Below, piece by piece: positions 1 to 6,372 of a DNA stretch of 13,911 bases. Made by a program: the position numbers and the translations under genes. Below the pieces are notes generated by a model. It had not been told where the DNA came from, made no database searches, and saw only the letters and a list, made by a program, of their open reading frames with translations. Every line of letters starts with the position of its first letter. Within the stretch, counting starts at the first letter, position 1. Origin of the DNA: JBIOJM01 sp044450785 (lineage in GTDB: Bacteria > Planctomycetota > Planctomycetia > Isosphaerales > Isosphaeraceae); the NCBI GenBank assembly GCA_044450785.1, contig JBIOJM010000273.1, positions 1 through 13,911 of the forward strand, in the 5' to 3' direction.

Positions 1-1
1 T

Positions 2-636
2 CAACCCGGCAGTGTAACCAAACAAGAGTTTGAGTACACGCGTCATGGCACCACCACGCTGACCGCCGGCCTCGACGTCGTGACCGGCCAGATCGTCTCC
101 CCCACGCTGGAGGCGACCCGCACCGAACCGGAGTTCGTCGAGCATATCGCGCGAACCGTGAACCTCGACCCCACAGGTGAATGGATTTTCATTGTTGACA
201 ACCTGAACACACATGCCTCGGAAAGCCTGGTCAATTGGGTCGCCGAACAGTGCGGCGTGCACGATCCGCTGGGAAAAAAAACGTTCGCGGCATTCTCGAA
301 TCCATGACGACGCGGCGCGAGTTTCTCTCGGACATCAGCCACCGGATCCGCTTCGTCTACCTGCCCAAACACAGCTCGTGGCTCAACCAGATCGAGATCT
401 TCTTCGGCATCCTCCAACGAAAATGCTTGCGCGGCGGGAATTTCACCTCGGTGCCCGAACTCGAATCCCAACTCCGAGAGTTCATCACCTACTACAACAC
501 GACCATGGCCCATCCCTTCAACTGGACCTACACCGGCAAACCCTTCCAGAAGAGACACCGCCCCCATTTCGTTCCGCCCCACCGCCGCGTTAAGCTGCAA
601 GGTCCACACAAACCACCAAGCCTTGTACTCTCATGA
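2..636 (+). mobile_element. IS630-family transposase, 3' part, two frames joined by a -1 frameshift
   Basis: This is the C-terminal part of a DDE transposase of the IS630/Tc1 superfamily; its 5' end lies outside the window. Frame 2 is open from base 2 and reads QPGSVTKQEFEYTRHGTTTL, then a DNLNTH motif holding the second catalytic Asp, and stops at 307. The rest continues in frame 1 (from about 280 to the TGA at 634-636) with HRIRFVYLPKHSSWLNQIEIFF, where the E of NQIE is the third catalytic acid, and ends in the family's MAHPFNWTYTGKP motif. The frames join at a run of eight A (274-281), read GGA AAA AAA ACG in the first frame; a -1 slip on A_AAA_AAA gives an uninterrupted family-like protein. 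The first catalytic Asp would lie upstream of the window. The right end of the element is not resolved; it should fall between the stop and the AraC remnant, possibly at the TA at 661-662, since IS630 elements insert at TA. Either a frameshifting active element or a dead copy fits. Confidence 0.88.
274..281 (+). promoter_or_regulatory. A8 slippery site joining the two transposase frames
   Basis: Eight consecutive A residues sit exactly where the transposase similarity leaves frame 2 and resumes in frame 1. In the upstream frame the heptamer is A AAA AAA, the X_XXY_YYZ layout used for -1 programmed ribosomal frameshifting. Several IS families, including some IS630 members, use such sites. A simple one-base indel in a homopolymer or a sequencing error would look the same. 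Confidence 0.5.
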
Positions 637-668
637 AACTTTCTTTTCGCGTTGTGGAACTAGCTCCT

Positions 669-851
669 TCAGCGGGGCCGGGACCGAATGCGCCTTGGTC
701 TGCCATGCACGCCTACGAACGATCCCTGGTCGGCCGCGTCGGACACGTAGAACTCGGCATGCGCCACACAGATCATGGGTCCTTGCGCATCGTCACCAAG
801 GTCGATGACCAGCTCCATGGTTCCCGTCGGCAGAACGCGTTCTCGAGAACA
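669..851 (-). pseudogene. Degraded N-terminal remnant of an AraC-family transcriptional regulator
   Basis: The minus strand reads RERVLPTGTMELVIDLGDD, then GPMICVAHAEFYVSDAADQGSFVGVH. This follows the N-terminal domain of a large AraC-family regulator group (DUF6597-like; usually RERVLPDGTMELVINL..., ...FFVIDTAEQASVIGVHFKPGGAF). The usual stretch of about 15-20 residues between the two blocks is missing. After GVH the frame is lost: a neighbouring frame reads QGAFGPGPAEGAS, like the expected GGAFPFxGLPAGE. The TAG at 854-852 closes the frame upstream, and the HTH domain is absent. The remnant lies between the IS630 end and the vapC-like toxin, so it is probably what was left after insertion or deletion events. 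It is non-functional as read; family assignment rests on remembered motif similarity. Confidence 0.6.
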
Positions 852-865
852 CTACGGCAACAACG

Positions 866-1282
866 CTACTTCATCGGAGCCGCCCAGTTCTCCACTGTCA
901 GCCCTGGGACAGCAGCCAGATCGGAATCATCGCTGACGACCGAGCAACTGCCGAGCGAAAATGCGACCGCCGCGATCATGATGTCGATCTGCTGCATGAG
1001 ACGCCCGATGCGCCTGAGTTCCGCGGCGAGCCGCCCATATTCTTCGGCGGCATTGCGGTCGAAAGGCCAGCACCGAATTCGGCTGAGGCCCCTCACGAGA
1101 CGGGGCCGGTTGATTTCACGCGAGGCGCTGAACTCGACGCCGAAGAACAGTTCGGCCACCACCGGCACGCAGGTGCCGATGACGGCTCCCCGCGCCCGTG
1201 CCTCCCGCACCCGTGCATCCACACCGCGGCGGCGGTCGATGAAGTGCCCTACCATGTTTGTGTCGAGCAGGTAGCGGGTCAT
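866..1282 (-). CDS. vapC: VapC-type PIN-domain toxin (ribonuclease)
   Basis: A 138-residue PIN-domain protein, the normal size for VapC toxins, which cleave RNA (often tRNA) when not held by their antitoxin. The acidic metal-binding set is complete: D7 in LLDTN, E44 in VVAELFFG, D100 in QQIDIMIAA and D118/D119 in VVSDDSDLAAVPGL, followed by the typical C-terminal LTVENW. The ATG at 1282-1280 was chosen because it overlaps the antitoxin stop by 4 bp (ATGA), the usual antitoxin-toxin coupling, and because MTRYLLDTN is a standard VapC N-terminus; a longer frame upstream to 1522 only overlaps the antitoxin gene. It is the last gene of a probable RNase Z-antitoxin-toxin transcript. The active site looks intact, so the toxin is likely functional. 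Confidence 0.9.
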   Translation of the reverse strand: MTRYLLDTNMVGHFIDRRRGVDARVREARARGAVIGTCVPVVAELFFGVEFSASREINRPRLVRGLSRIRCWPFDRNAAEEYGRLAAELRRIGRLMQQIDIMIAAVAFSLGSCSVVSDDSDLAAVPGLTVENWAAPMK

Positions 1283-1581
1283 TCCGAGAGGCCCTCTATT
1301 CCGTTCTGCATTTTGGCGATGCTGTACTGCTTCACCTTTTGACGCCACTCCGCGAGGTCCGCCTCCTCCTGGGGCGTAATCTCCAGAGGCTCGAGGGAAT
1401 CGTACCACCTTAGCCAGTCTGAGACGGCCTCGGGCGAGTCGGACCAGTTCTCTTCGCGCCCCCCGATCGGCTCGGTCCCCGCAGGCTCCGGCTCGACGAC
1501 CAGCCGACAGCCCTCCGGCCAATCCACCGGACCATCCGGCACGATCTGTCCGTTCTTCCAGGTCGCACGGATCACTTCCAC
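1279..1581 (-). CDS. Putative antitoxin partner of the VapC toxin
   Basis: A 100-residue acidic protein directly upstream of the toxin, overlapping it by 4 bp, so an antitoxin by position and size. It begins IRATWKNGQIVPDGPVDWPEGCRLVVEP, a short beta-rich start like the AF2212/DUF104-type antitoxin-family proteins of cyanobacteria and planctomycetes. An acidic middle (residues about 34-75) and a helical tail (ITPQEEADLAEWRQKVKQY) that probably wraps the PIN active site follow. Start is GTG at 1581-1579, with a strong GGAGG six bases upstream. Only 14 nt separate it from the stop of the RNase Z-like gene, so read-through from that gene is likely. The DNA-binding class is not certain: there is no clear RHH or Phd signature. 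Confidence 0.78.
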   Translation of the reverse strand: MEVIRATWKNGQIVPDGPVDWPEGCRLVVEPEPAGTEPIGGREENWSDSPEAVSDWLRWYDSLEPLEITPQEEADLAEWRQKVKQYSIAKMQNGIEGLSE

Positions 1582-1595
1582 GTCCTACCTCCTTT

Positions 1596-2477
1596 TTAGA
1601 GCCAGATCTTGAGTCGCCCCGCGAGCGAGTCGGGCAGTCTCTTCTCGATGATCCGCTGGATCTGGTCTGGGTGCAGGCGGGTGCTGAAATGCGAGGCGAT
1701 GATCACCTCGTTTTCGAACCGGTCGGCGCGGGCAAGCACGTCATCGAGATGGGTGTGGCCGAACTTGTGGATGACGGATGGGCGTTCGTGGGGCGCGACG
1801 AAGGTCATCTCGAGGATCAGGATCTGGGCCTGGTAGATCGCGGGAAATGCGTCGAGGCCCTGTGGCGCGGTATCGCCCAGGTAGGCGACCTTGGGCAGGC
1901 GGAGCTCGGTCGAGACCTCGACGCCGGAGAGCCTCAGGTCGCGGATCTGGTCGCCGGCAAGGTCGTGAAATTCGGGCTTGAGCTTCTTGCGCCGCTCCCA
2001 GACGAGAAAGCCCAGCGAGGGGAGCGTGTGCTGGGTGGCAAACGCCTTGACGACCAGCTCGCGCGACAGCTCGATTTCGTCACCGGGCTTCAATCCGATC
2101 AACGTCGCCGGCATCCGCCCGCGGTCGAGCCGCTGGAACGCGCGGAGGAGTAGCTCGACCCCCTCGACGGCGTCGGCCGGCAGATAGATCGTCGGTGGCT
2201 CCATCTTCATCATCCGGCGGCGCGCGACCAGGACAGGCAGAGCCGCGATGTGGTCGAGATGCACGTGGCTCACAAACCAGGTGGGCGTGGCCATGAACGA
2301 CCAGGGTTGGCCTCCCAGGTCGAAGCCCAGCTTCATTTCCGGCACCCGCCAGTACGTCTGGACCGCCGCGCGTGAGTAGCCCTCGATGGTCAGGCCCTTG
2401 TGCTCGAGCGTGCGGACCGGCGCGTTGTCCACCGGGTGATCGAGCGATTCCACCGACGATTCAAAATCGGTCGACAA
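1596..2477 (-). CDS. MBL-fold hydrolase, short-form RNase Z-like
   Basis: A 293-residue metallo-beta-lactamase-fold enzyme. The signature H71-V-H73-L-D75-H76 is present, followed by the metal-ligand GDT (YLGDTAP), an HTHLDD motif (FGHTHLDDVL) and the C-terminal ASHFSTR histidine, the set expected for tRNase Z. Internal blocks (MKMEPPTIYLPA, LVVKAFATQHTLPSLGF, KLKPEF, VAYLGDT, ADRFENEVIIASHFSTR) resemble the short RNase Z of plant nuclei more than bacterial ElaC as I recall them. Likely role is tRNA 3'-end processing or another phosphodiesterase activity. TTG at 2477-2475 is chosen because AGGAG lies 7 nt upstream; an in-frame TTG at 2528 would add 17 residues and has no clear ribosome site. 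It diverges from the PfkB gene and probably heads the operon with the toxin-antitoxin pair. Substrate is inferred, not shown. Confidence 0.85.
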   Translation of the reverse strand: MSTDFESSVESLDHPVDNAPVRTLEHKGLTIEGYSRAAVQTYWRVPEMKLGFDLGGQPWSFMATPTWFVSHVHLDHIAALPVLVARRRMMKMEPPTIYLPADAVEGVELLLRAFQRLDRGRMPATLIGLKPGDEIELSRELVVKAFATQHTLPSLGFLVWERRKKLKPEFHDLAGDQIRDLRLSGVEVSTELRLPKVAYLGDTAPQGLDAFPAIYQAQILILEMTFVAPHERPSVIHKFGHTHLDDVLARADRFENEVIIASHFSTRLHPDQIQRIIEKRLPDSLAGRLKIWL

Positions 2478-2530
2478 TGGTCGTCTCCTTCGTTCCTGGC
2501 GGCAAGGGCCGGCACACCATCCTGCCAAAC

Positions 2531-2559
2531 AGTATAATCGAGGATTGAGGGCCGGCCAA
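2531..2559. promoter_or_regulatory. Candidate divergent sigma-70-type promoter region
   Basis: The gap between the divergent RNase Z-like and PfkB genes holds a perfect TATAAT (2533-2538) for the plus strand, though no good -35 lies 16-18 bp upstream. On the minus strand the same bases give TATACT (2536-2531), with TTGGCC (2559-2554) 17 bp upstream. That would start the RNase Z transcript near 2524, about 47 nt before its TTG. Overlapping back-to-back -10 boxes would couple the two genes. Short AT motifs in GC-rich DNA stand out but remain weak evidence. Confidence 0.35.
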
Positions 2560-2626
2560 ACCGCCCGGACAAGGTAAGGCGTCGCCGCGCCGCAATATTG
2601 GCGGTTGAATCAAGCGAAGGGCGATC

Positions 2627-3739
2627 ATGGCGAACCGGCGCGTCGCGGTGTTCGGTCCCGCGTATCTTGACCGGGTGCTGCGGGTCGATCGGCCGCTGAT
2701 CGACCCGGCGTTGGGTTCCCCTATCGATCAGAGCGTCGACGGCGAGTGGAGGTTCGGTGCGAATCGAGCGATCGTCGTTGTCGATCGCGCGGGATACACG
2801 CTCGAAATCGAGGTGCCGGTTGATTGGCCGGGGCCGACCGGTGAGGTTCAGCTTGCACGGCCGATCCGTGAAGGCGTCCATGGAAGGCGGGCCGTAGTTG
2901 GTCTGAGCTGGCAAGATGATCTCGGAGGGATGGGAGCGGGCTACGCCGCGGCACTGCACGGGACGCTGTGCAGTGCATTGGGTGCGGAGTCCGACCCGAC
3001 GAGCCAGGTGATTTCTCAGCGGCTGGCCCGGATCGGGGTCGCGCATCATCCGATTCGCCTGTCCGATCGCCGGGCGGACTGGACCCTGCTCATCACCAGT
3101 GGCGGGTTCGGCGATAAGCTGCCGGTCGGTTTTCGCGGCTGCCACGCGGCGCTCGAGCCGGAATCGCTCGATGTGGTTGCCCGAGAGCCCTGCGACCTCC
3201 GTGTCGTCGCCTCGCTGCCCAACCGCGTGGCAGCACGTGTGCTTCGCGTGCCGGGCGCCGGCGTGCGGTTGTTCGCGCCTGCGATGCGCAACATGCTGGA
3301 CCGCGACTGCTCGCTGTCGAGCTTCGCGGCCTCGATCGACATCCTGAGCTGCAATCGAATGGAATGGGAGACGCTGGAAGACCGCGAGGAGGCCGGCTGG
3401 CAACTCTCGATCCTGGTCGTGACTGATGGGCCCCACGGCAGCACCGTGCGGTTCACGACTCCGGCGGGAGATGCCGGGATCCTGCGCATACCAGCGTTTC
3501 CCCGGGAGCGGCCGCCGCGCGACACGAACCGGGCCGGCGAAGCGTACGCGGCGACGCTCATCAGCACGTTGCTGGACCAGGGATGGAACGCCGCTGGAGG
3601 CATCGTCGAGGAAAGCTTGATCCGGATGGCCGGCGAGCGGGCCGCGGCCGCGGCCGCCCTGGTGCTCGACCGGCTTGAATTCGGCTTTCCCAGTCCCGCG
3701 GATGTCGACGCGGCGCTCGATGCGGGGCGCGTCGCCTGA
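2627..3739 (+). CDS. PfkB-family carbohydrate kinase homologue with altered active-site motif
   Basis: A 370-residue protein of the PfkB/ribokinase fold. It begins VAVFGPAYLDRVLRVDRPL, like other family N-termini. A substrate-side glycine motif follows (LGGMGAGYAAALHGTL, about residues 104-120), then SCNRMEWETL and VVTDGPHGSTVRF, matching the family's N..E and TxGxxG strands. The C-terminal signature DTNRAGEAYAATL starts at D299. Family members normally read DTxGAGD, where the last Asp is the catalytic base; here that position is E305 and the first Gly of GAGD is R302. Phosphoryl transfer may therefore be weak, altered or lost. An extra stretch (residues about 30-90) precedes the glycine motif. 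ATG 2627 has GAAGGG upstream. It diverges from the RNase Z-like gene and ends at a terminator. Substrate unknown; a sugar or nucleoside is the family default. Confidence 0.8.
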   Translation: MANRRVAVFGPAYLDRVLRVDRPLIDPALGSPIDQSVDGEWRFGANRAIVVVDRAGYTLEIEVPVDWPGPTGEVQLARPIREGVHGRRAVVGLSWQDDLGGMGAGYAAALHGTLCSALGAESDPTSQVISQRLARIGVAHHPIRLSDRRADWTLLITSGGFGDKLPVGFRGCHAALEPESLDVVAREPCDLRVVASLPNRVAARVLRVPGAGVRLFAPAMRNMLDRDCSLSSFAASIDILSCNRMEWETLEDREEAGWQLSILVVTDGPHGSTVRFTTPAGDAGILRIPAFPRERPPRDTNRAGEAYAATLISTLLDQGWNAAGGIVEESLIRMAGERAAAAAALVLDRLEFGFPSPADVDAALDAGRVA

Positions 3740-3794
3740 TTCGTCGTTCCCATTCTAACTCAGGTCTGTTAGCTGGATGATGCAGTGCTGAACA

Positions 3795-3817
3795 GGGCGC
3801 TCTCGCAGCGCCCTTTT
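3795..3817 (+). terminator. Intrinsic terminator behind the PfkB gene
   Basis: A perfect 7-bp GC-rich stem, GGGCGCT (3795-3801) and AGCGCCC (3807-3813), with a five-base loop CTCGC, is followed at once by TTTT (3814-3817). It lies 55 bp past the PfkB stop and before the next gene, so it fits rho-independent termination. The T tract is short. Confidence 0.7.
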
Positions 3818-4040
3818 CGCCAAATAATTGGACTTATCCCCTTTTCTCCCGGGTTGGACCTCCTTGAATGGACACTTGAACTCACACCCCATTGCGGGAG
3901 CTGTCCGGATTTGGAGCGCGGCGCATCTGCTGGCCCAGTTTCGCTGGTGGCTCCGGAGACCCGGCGGTACAATTGCCGGTGCGTGGGGGTCAAGAGGATC
4001 GGTAATCGAAAATCCGAAATCGGGTCCAGAGGATCGGCGC
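3818..4040. other. Intergenic stretch with no recognised gene
   Basis: Between the terminator and the STN-domain gene I see no convincing coding region. A frame open from 3828 merges with the downstream gene but lacks a plausible N-terminus, and the good ribosome site is at the later ATG. The last 40 bases contain AAAATCCGAAATCGG, related to the ATTCC/TCCAG-rich motif in the next intergenic gap (4861-4925). Confidence 0.5.
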
Positions 4041-4841
4041 ATGACACGCTATCATTGGTTTCTCATGGCGGCCGGCCTGGTTGCCGGCTTGCTCATTTCG
4101 GGCCGGTTTGTGCTGCTCGCTCAGGACCGCCCGGGGACCGCGCGGCCGGATCTGATTCCCTCGCCGCGACAGGATTCCGCGGAGGCGCCCAAGGCCTTGC
4201 CAGTTCCGACCGGGCTCGACGAGCGCGAGCCGGCCCAGAACGCGGCGCGGGGAACCGCGCAGGCTGCCACGCTCCAGGACGCGCTCTTGCGCCCGTATCG
4301 TTTCCCCTTTGCGCGCCCGACGCCTTTGGAGGAGGTCTGCGCGCACCTTCGACAGACCCTGAATGCTCCGGTCGTGCTTGACCTCGCCGCACTCGACAGG
4401 CAGAACGTCGATCCCCAGGACGCCGTTCAGCTCGACCTGGAGGGGGTTCGGCTCAAGACCGGTTTGAAGCTGCTGCTCGACCAGTTGGGCCTGACCTATC
4501 GCGTGGTCGCGGAGGACAACCTGATGATCGTCACCGACAGCGCGGGGTCGGAGGATCCGAACGACCGTATTGTGTCGGAGCTTCGCGCGTTGCATCGCGA
4601 CCTGCACGAATTGCAGGATGCCGTCGACGAGTTGCGGGATTACCTGGGAGAAGAAGGGCCCCGCGTGCGCAAGCCGACCATCATCGAGGAGATGCCGGAG
4701 GGCGGCGGAGGAAGACCGGGGAAGCTGCCGGAGAAGCCGGGGAACGCCCGGCAAAAGCCCGAAGGAGCGGGACCTCCAGCACCGGGCTCGCGTTCAGCGC
4801 CGTCACGCGTCCCCCTGGCCGGCCCGCGCCGCGGGCTCTGA
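4041..4841 (+). CDS. Membrane-anchored or exported STN-like (secretin N-terminal) domain protein
   Basis: A 266-residue protein. An N-terminal hydrophobic segment (residues about 6-28, FLMAAGLVAGLLISGRFVLL) serves as signal peptide or anchor. A Pro/Ala-rich linker is followed by an STN-like domain (about residues 90-170): PLEEVCAHLRQTLNAPVVLD, VQLDLEGVRLKTGLKLLLDQLGLTYRVVAEDNLMIVTD. This fold is found at the periplasmic start of secretins and TonB receptors and is common in planctomycete exported proteins. A heptad-like helix (ELRALHRDLHELQDAVDELRDYL, about 178-201, given here only in part as a coiled coil) and a long disordered Gly/Pro/Arg tail follow. No secretin channel or plug domain is present, so it is an isolated STN protein, perhaps a periplasmic adaptor. 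ATG 4041 is preceded by AGAGGA at 7 nt. Function unknown. Confidence 0.75.
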   Translation: MTRYHWFLMAAGLVAGLLISGRFVLLAQDRPGTARPDLIPSPRQDSAEAPKALPVPTGLDEREPAQNAARGTAQAATLQDALLRPYRFPFARPTPLEEVCAHLRQTLNAPVVLDLAALDRQNVDPQDAVQLDLEGVRLKTGLKLLLDQLGLTYRVVAEDNLMIVTDSAGSEDPNDRIVSELRALHRDLHELQDAVDELRDYLGEEGPRVRKPTIIEEMPEGGGGRPGKLPEKPGNARQKPEGAGPPAPGSRSAPSRVPLAGPRRGL

Positions 4842-4860
4842 TCCCAACCCGGCAATCCTC

Positions 4861-4925
4861 TCCAGGTGATTCCAGACTCCAGGATTCCAGGTCCCTCACT
4901 CCGGATTCGGGATTATCCACTCCAG
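4861..4925. repeat. Short irregular TCCAG/ATTCC repeats in an intergenic gap
   Basis: TCCAG occurs at 4861, 4871, 4878, 4886 and 4921, interspersed with ATTCC, GGATT and GGGATT. The 5-mers are not evenly spaced and do not form a hairpin. A related string (ATCCGAAATCGG) sits just before the preceding gene. They look like decayed copies of a dispersed intergenic sequence. Confidence 0.4.
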
Positions 4926-4933
4926 AGACGACG

Positions 4934-6208
4934 ATGCGGCAATGGAGCACGGCGAGGCCGGTTTGGGCGCAAACACAAGGGGCGATCGAACCGGGTCGAG
5001 GGGGCGCGCAGACGCGCCGGCCGGCGCGTCGTTCTCAAGGGAAAGTCACCGGGCGAAACTGGCTGAGCGAGCCCAAGGCGGCCATCTGGATCGCCCTGGG
5101 GGCGGCCTTGTTGATCGGCGGCGGCCGCAGACTGCTCCTGGCCTGGCGCGCCCGGAAGGCGGTGGCCCTCCTCACTGAACCCAACGTGACTCCGGAACAG
5201 ATCGAAGCCGTCGCGGAGCACGGCCGGGCCGGTGTACTGGAGCTGATGCGAGTCTTCAGCACGGCCGAGTCGGAGCCGCGACGACAGGCCGCCGGGGGCG
5301 CGCTGGCGCGACTCTGGCTTCTTGACCAGCTCGTGGCCGAGGAAGAGCAGGCTATCGTCCGGCGCGGTTTCACGGTGACCTGGAGTGCCCGGCGGCGCTA
5401 TCCTCGCGCGCTACGGGCGGAGATCCCGATCTCCGTGACCTACGCGGTGCCGCTCCTCCAGGACGATGGCCGTCGCGTCGGACCCGCGAACCTGGAATGG
5501 TCGCATCGCGTGCTCGGTGCCCGTCGCGCGGCACTCGAGGAATTCTCCCCGTGGTCCGCCGGGCCCGGCCGCGTCACGTTCACAATGGTCCCCGGCGACT
5601 TCGAGACCAATGGCCCGCATCGCTTGGTGCTCCAGACGCGTGTGCGAACGGCCGGCCTGACCGATTCCTGGGAGATCGAGCCGGCTCATATCCCGTTCAC
5701 CTTCGAGTTCGACCCGAACCTTCAGCTCGACGCGATTCTCACTCTGCCCGATGCGAACCGAGATGAGTCCGTTGCGCGGGCGATCGGGTTCGAGCCTGCT
5801 GTTGCCGACGATGGCAAGCCTTCGACCTATCTCTCGCTGGGGGGCGAGTGGACTTTGCGCAATCCGCCCCGGCTCGCGGTGGCGATCCCGCTCCCGTGCG
5901 ACCTCGCCCACACAATCTCGATCGAATTCGAGGGGGTGGCGGGACGGTTCCCGGGAGGCCGGCTGACGCTCTCCGGGCAGGGGATGCCGCGATCCGGCTC
6001 GACCGGCGAGGGAACCGTCACCCGTCGATTCGAGCTGGGCCCGATCCCGCCCCTGCCACCTGGAGTCATCGAGCGGCCGGGCGTGCGCCGGATGCGGATC
6101 TGGCTCGAAGCCGACCCTGACTGCGGTTGGGCTGACCCCGACATCCGCTCGATCTGGCCGGGCCGGACCCACATCGACTGGGTCGAGGTCGAGATCGTGC
6201 GGCGATAG
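4934..6208 (+). CDS. Unrecognised protein with one membrane segment and a beta-rich C-terminal region
   Basis: I do not recognise a family. The 424-residue protein has a basic Arg/Gly-rich N-terminus (1-45) and one hydrophobic segment, AAIWIALGAALLIGGG (about 49-64), flanked by positive residues. A helical stretch (about 75-140, NVTPEQIEAVAEHGRAGVLE then TAESEPRRQAAGGALARLW) reads like one or two HEAT-type repeats. A long region rich in alternating hydrophobic residues follows (about 145-424), with short lines such as FTVTWSARRRYPRALRAEIP and HTISIEFEGVAGRFPGGRL that suggest beta-sandwich domains. Overall composition fits a membrane-anchored protein facing the periplasm. Start at ATG 4934 is the only good candidate, though its ribosome site (AGAGACGACG) is weak. 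It lies 92 bp after the STN gene on the same strand and may share its transcript. The frame is clearly coding, but function is unknown. Confidence 0.7.
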   Translation: MRQWSTARPVWAQTQGAIEPGRGGAQTRRPARRSQGKVTGRNWLSEPKAAIWIALGAALLIGGGRRLLLAWRARKAVALLTEPNVTPEQIEAVAEHGRAGVLELMRVFSTAESEPRRQAAGGALARLWLLDQLVAEEEQAIVRRGFTVTWSARRRYPRALRAEIPISVTYAVPLLQDDGRRVGPANLEWSHRVLGARRAALEEFSPWSAGPGRVTFTMVPGDFETNGPHRLVLQTRVRTAGLTDSWEIEPAHIPFTFEFDPNLQLDAILTLPDANRDESVARAIGFEPAVADDGKPSTYLSLGGEWTLRNPPRLAVAIPLPCDLAHTISIEFEGVAGRFPGGRLTLSGQGMPRSGSTGEGTVTRRFELGPIPPLPPGVIERPGVRRMRIWLEADPDCGWADPDIRSIWPGRTHIDWVEVEIVRR

Positions 6209-6372
6209 CCTGGGCTGATGAAAAGTCGCTAAACAGCAGTGCCAGAGTTGCGGTGTAAGAACGCCGATGATATCTGATAATCGGCACTTAAGTTTCATTG
6301 GACCAAGTTGCCGAACTGCAGGTCATGGCCGCAGCGTGTGCGCTGGCTCGCGAACAGACTTCGCGCGGGAAG

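Noticed and set aside
1283..1522. Upstream extension of the PIN toxin frame
   Set aside because: It is an Arg/Gly-rich shadow of the antitoxin gene; the ATGA overlap and MTRYLLDTN start define the true N-terminus.
2390..3436. Long minus-strand frame opposite the PfkB gene
   Set aside because: Arg/His-rich composition typical of an antisense frame in GC-rich DNA; the plus-strand protein has clear family motifs.
6263..6293. Hairpin GCCGAT...ATCGGC followed by the palindrome ACTTAAGT between convergent genes
   Set aside because: Only a 6-bp stem with a mismatch and no T tract on either strand; too weak to call a bidirectional terminator. I see nothing else in 6209-6372.
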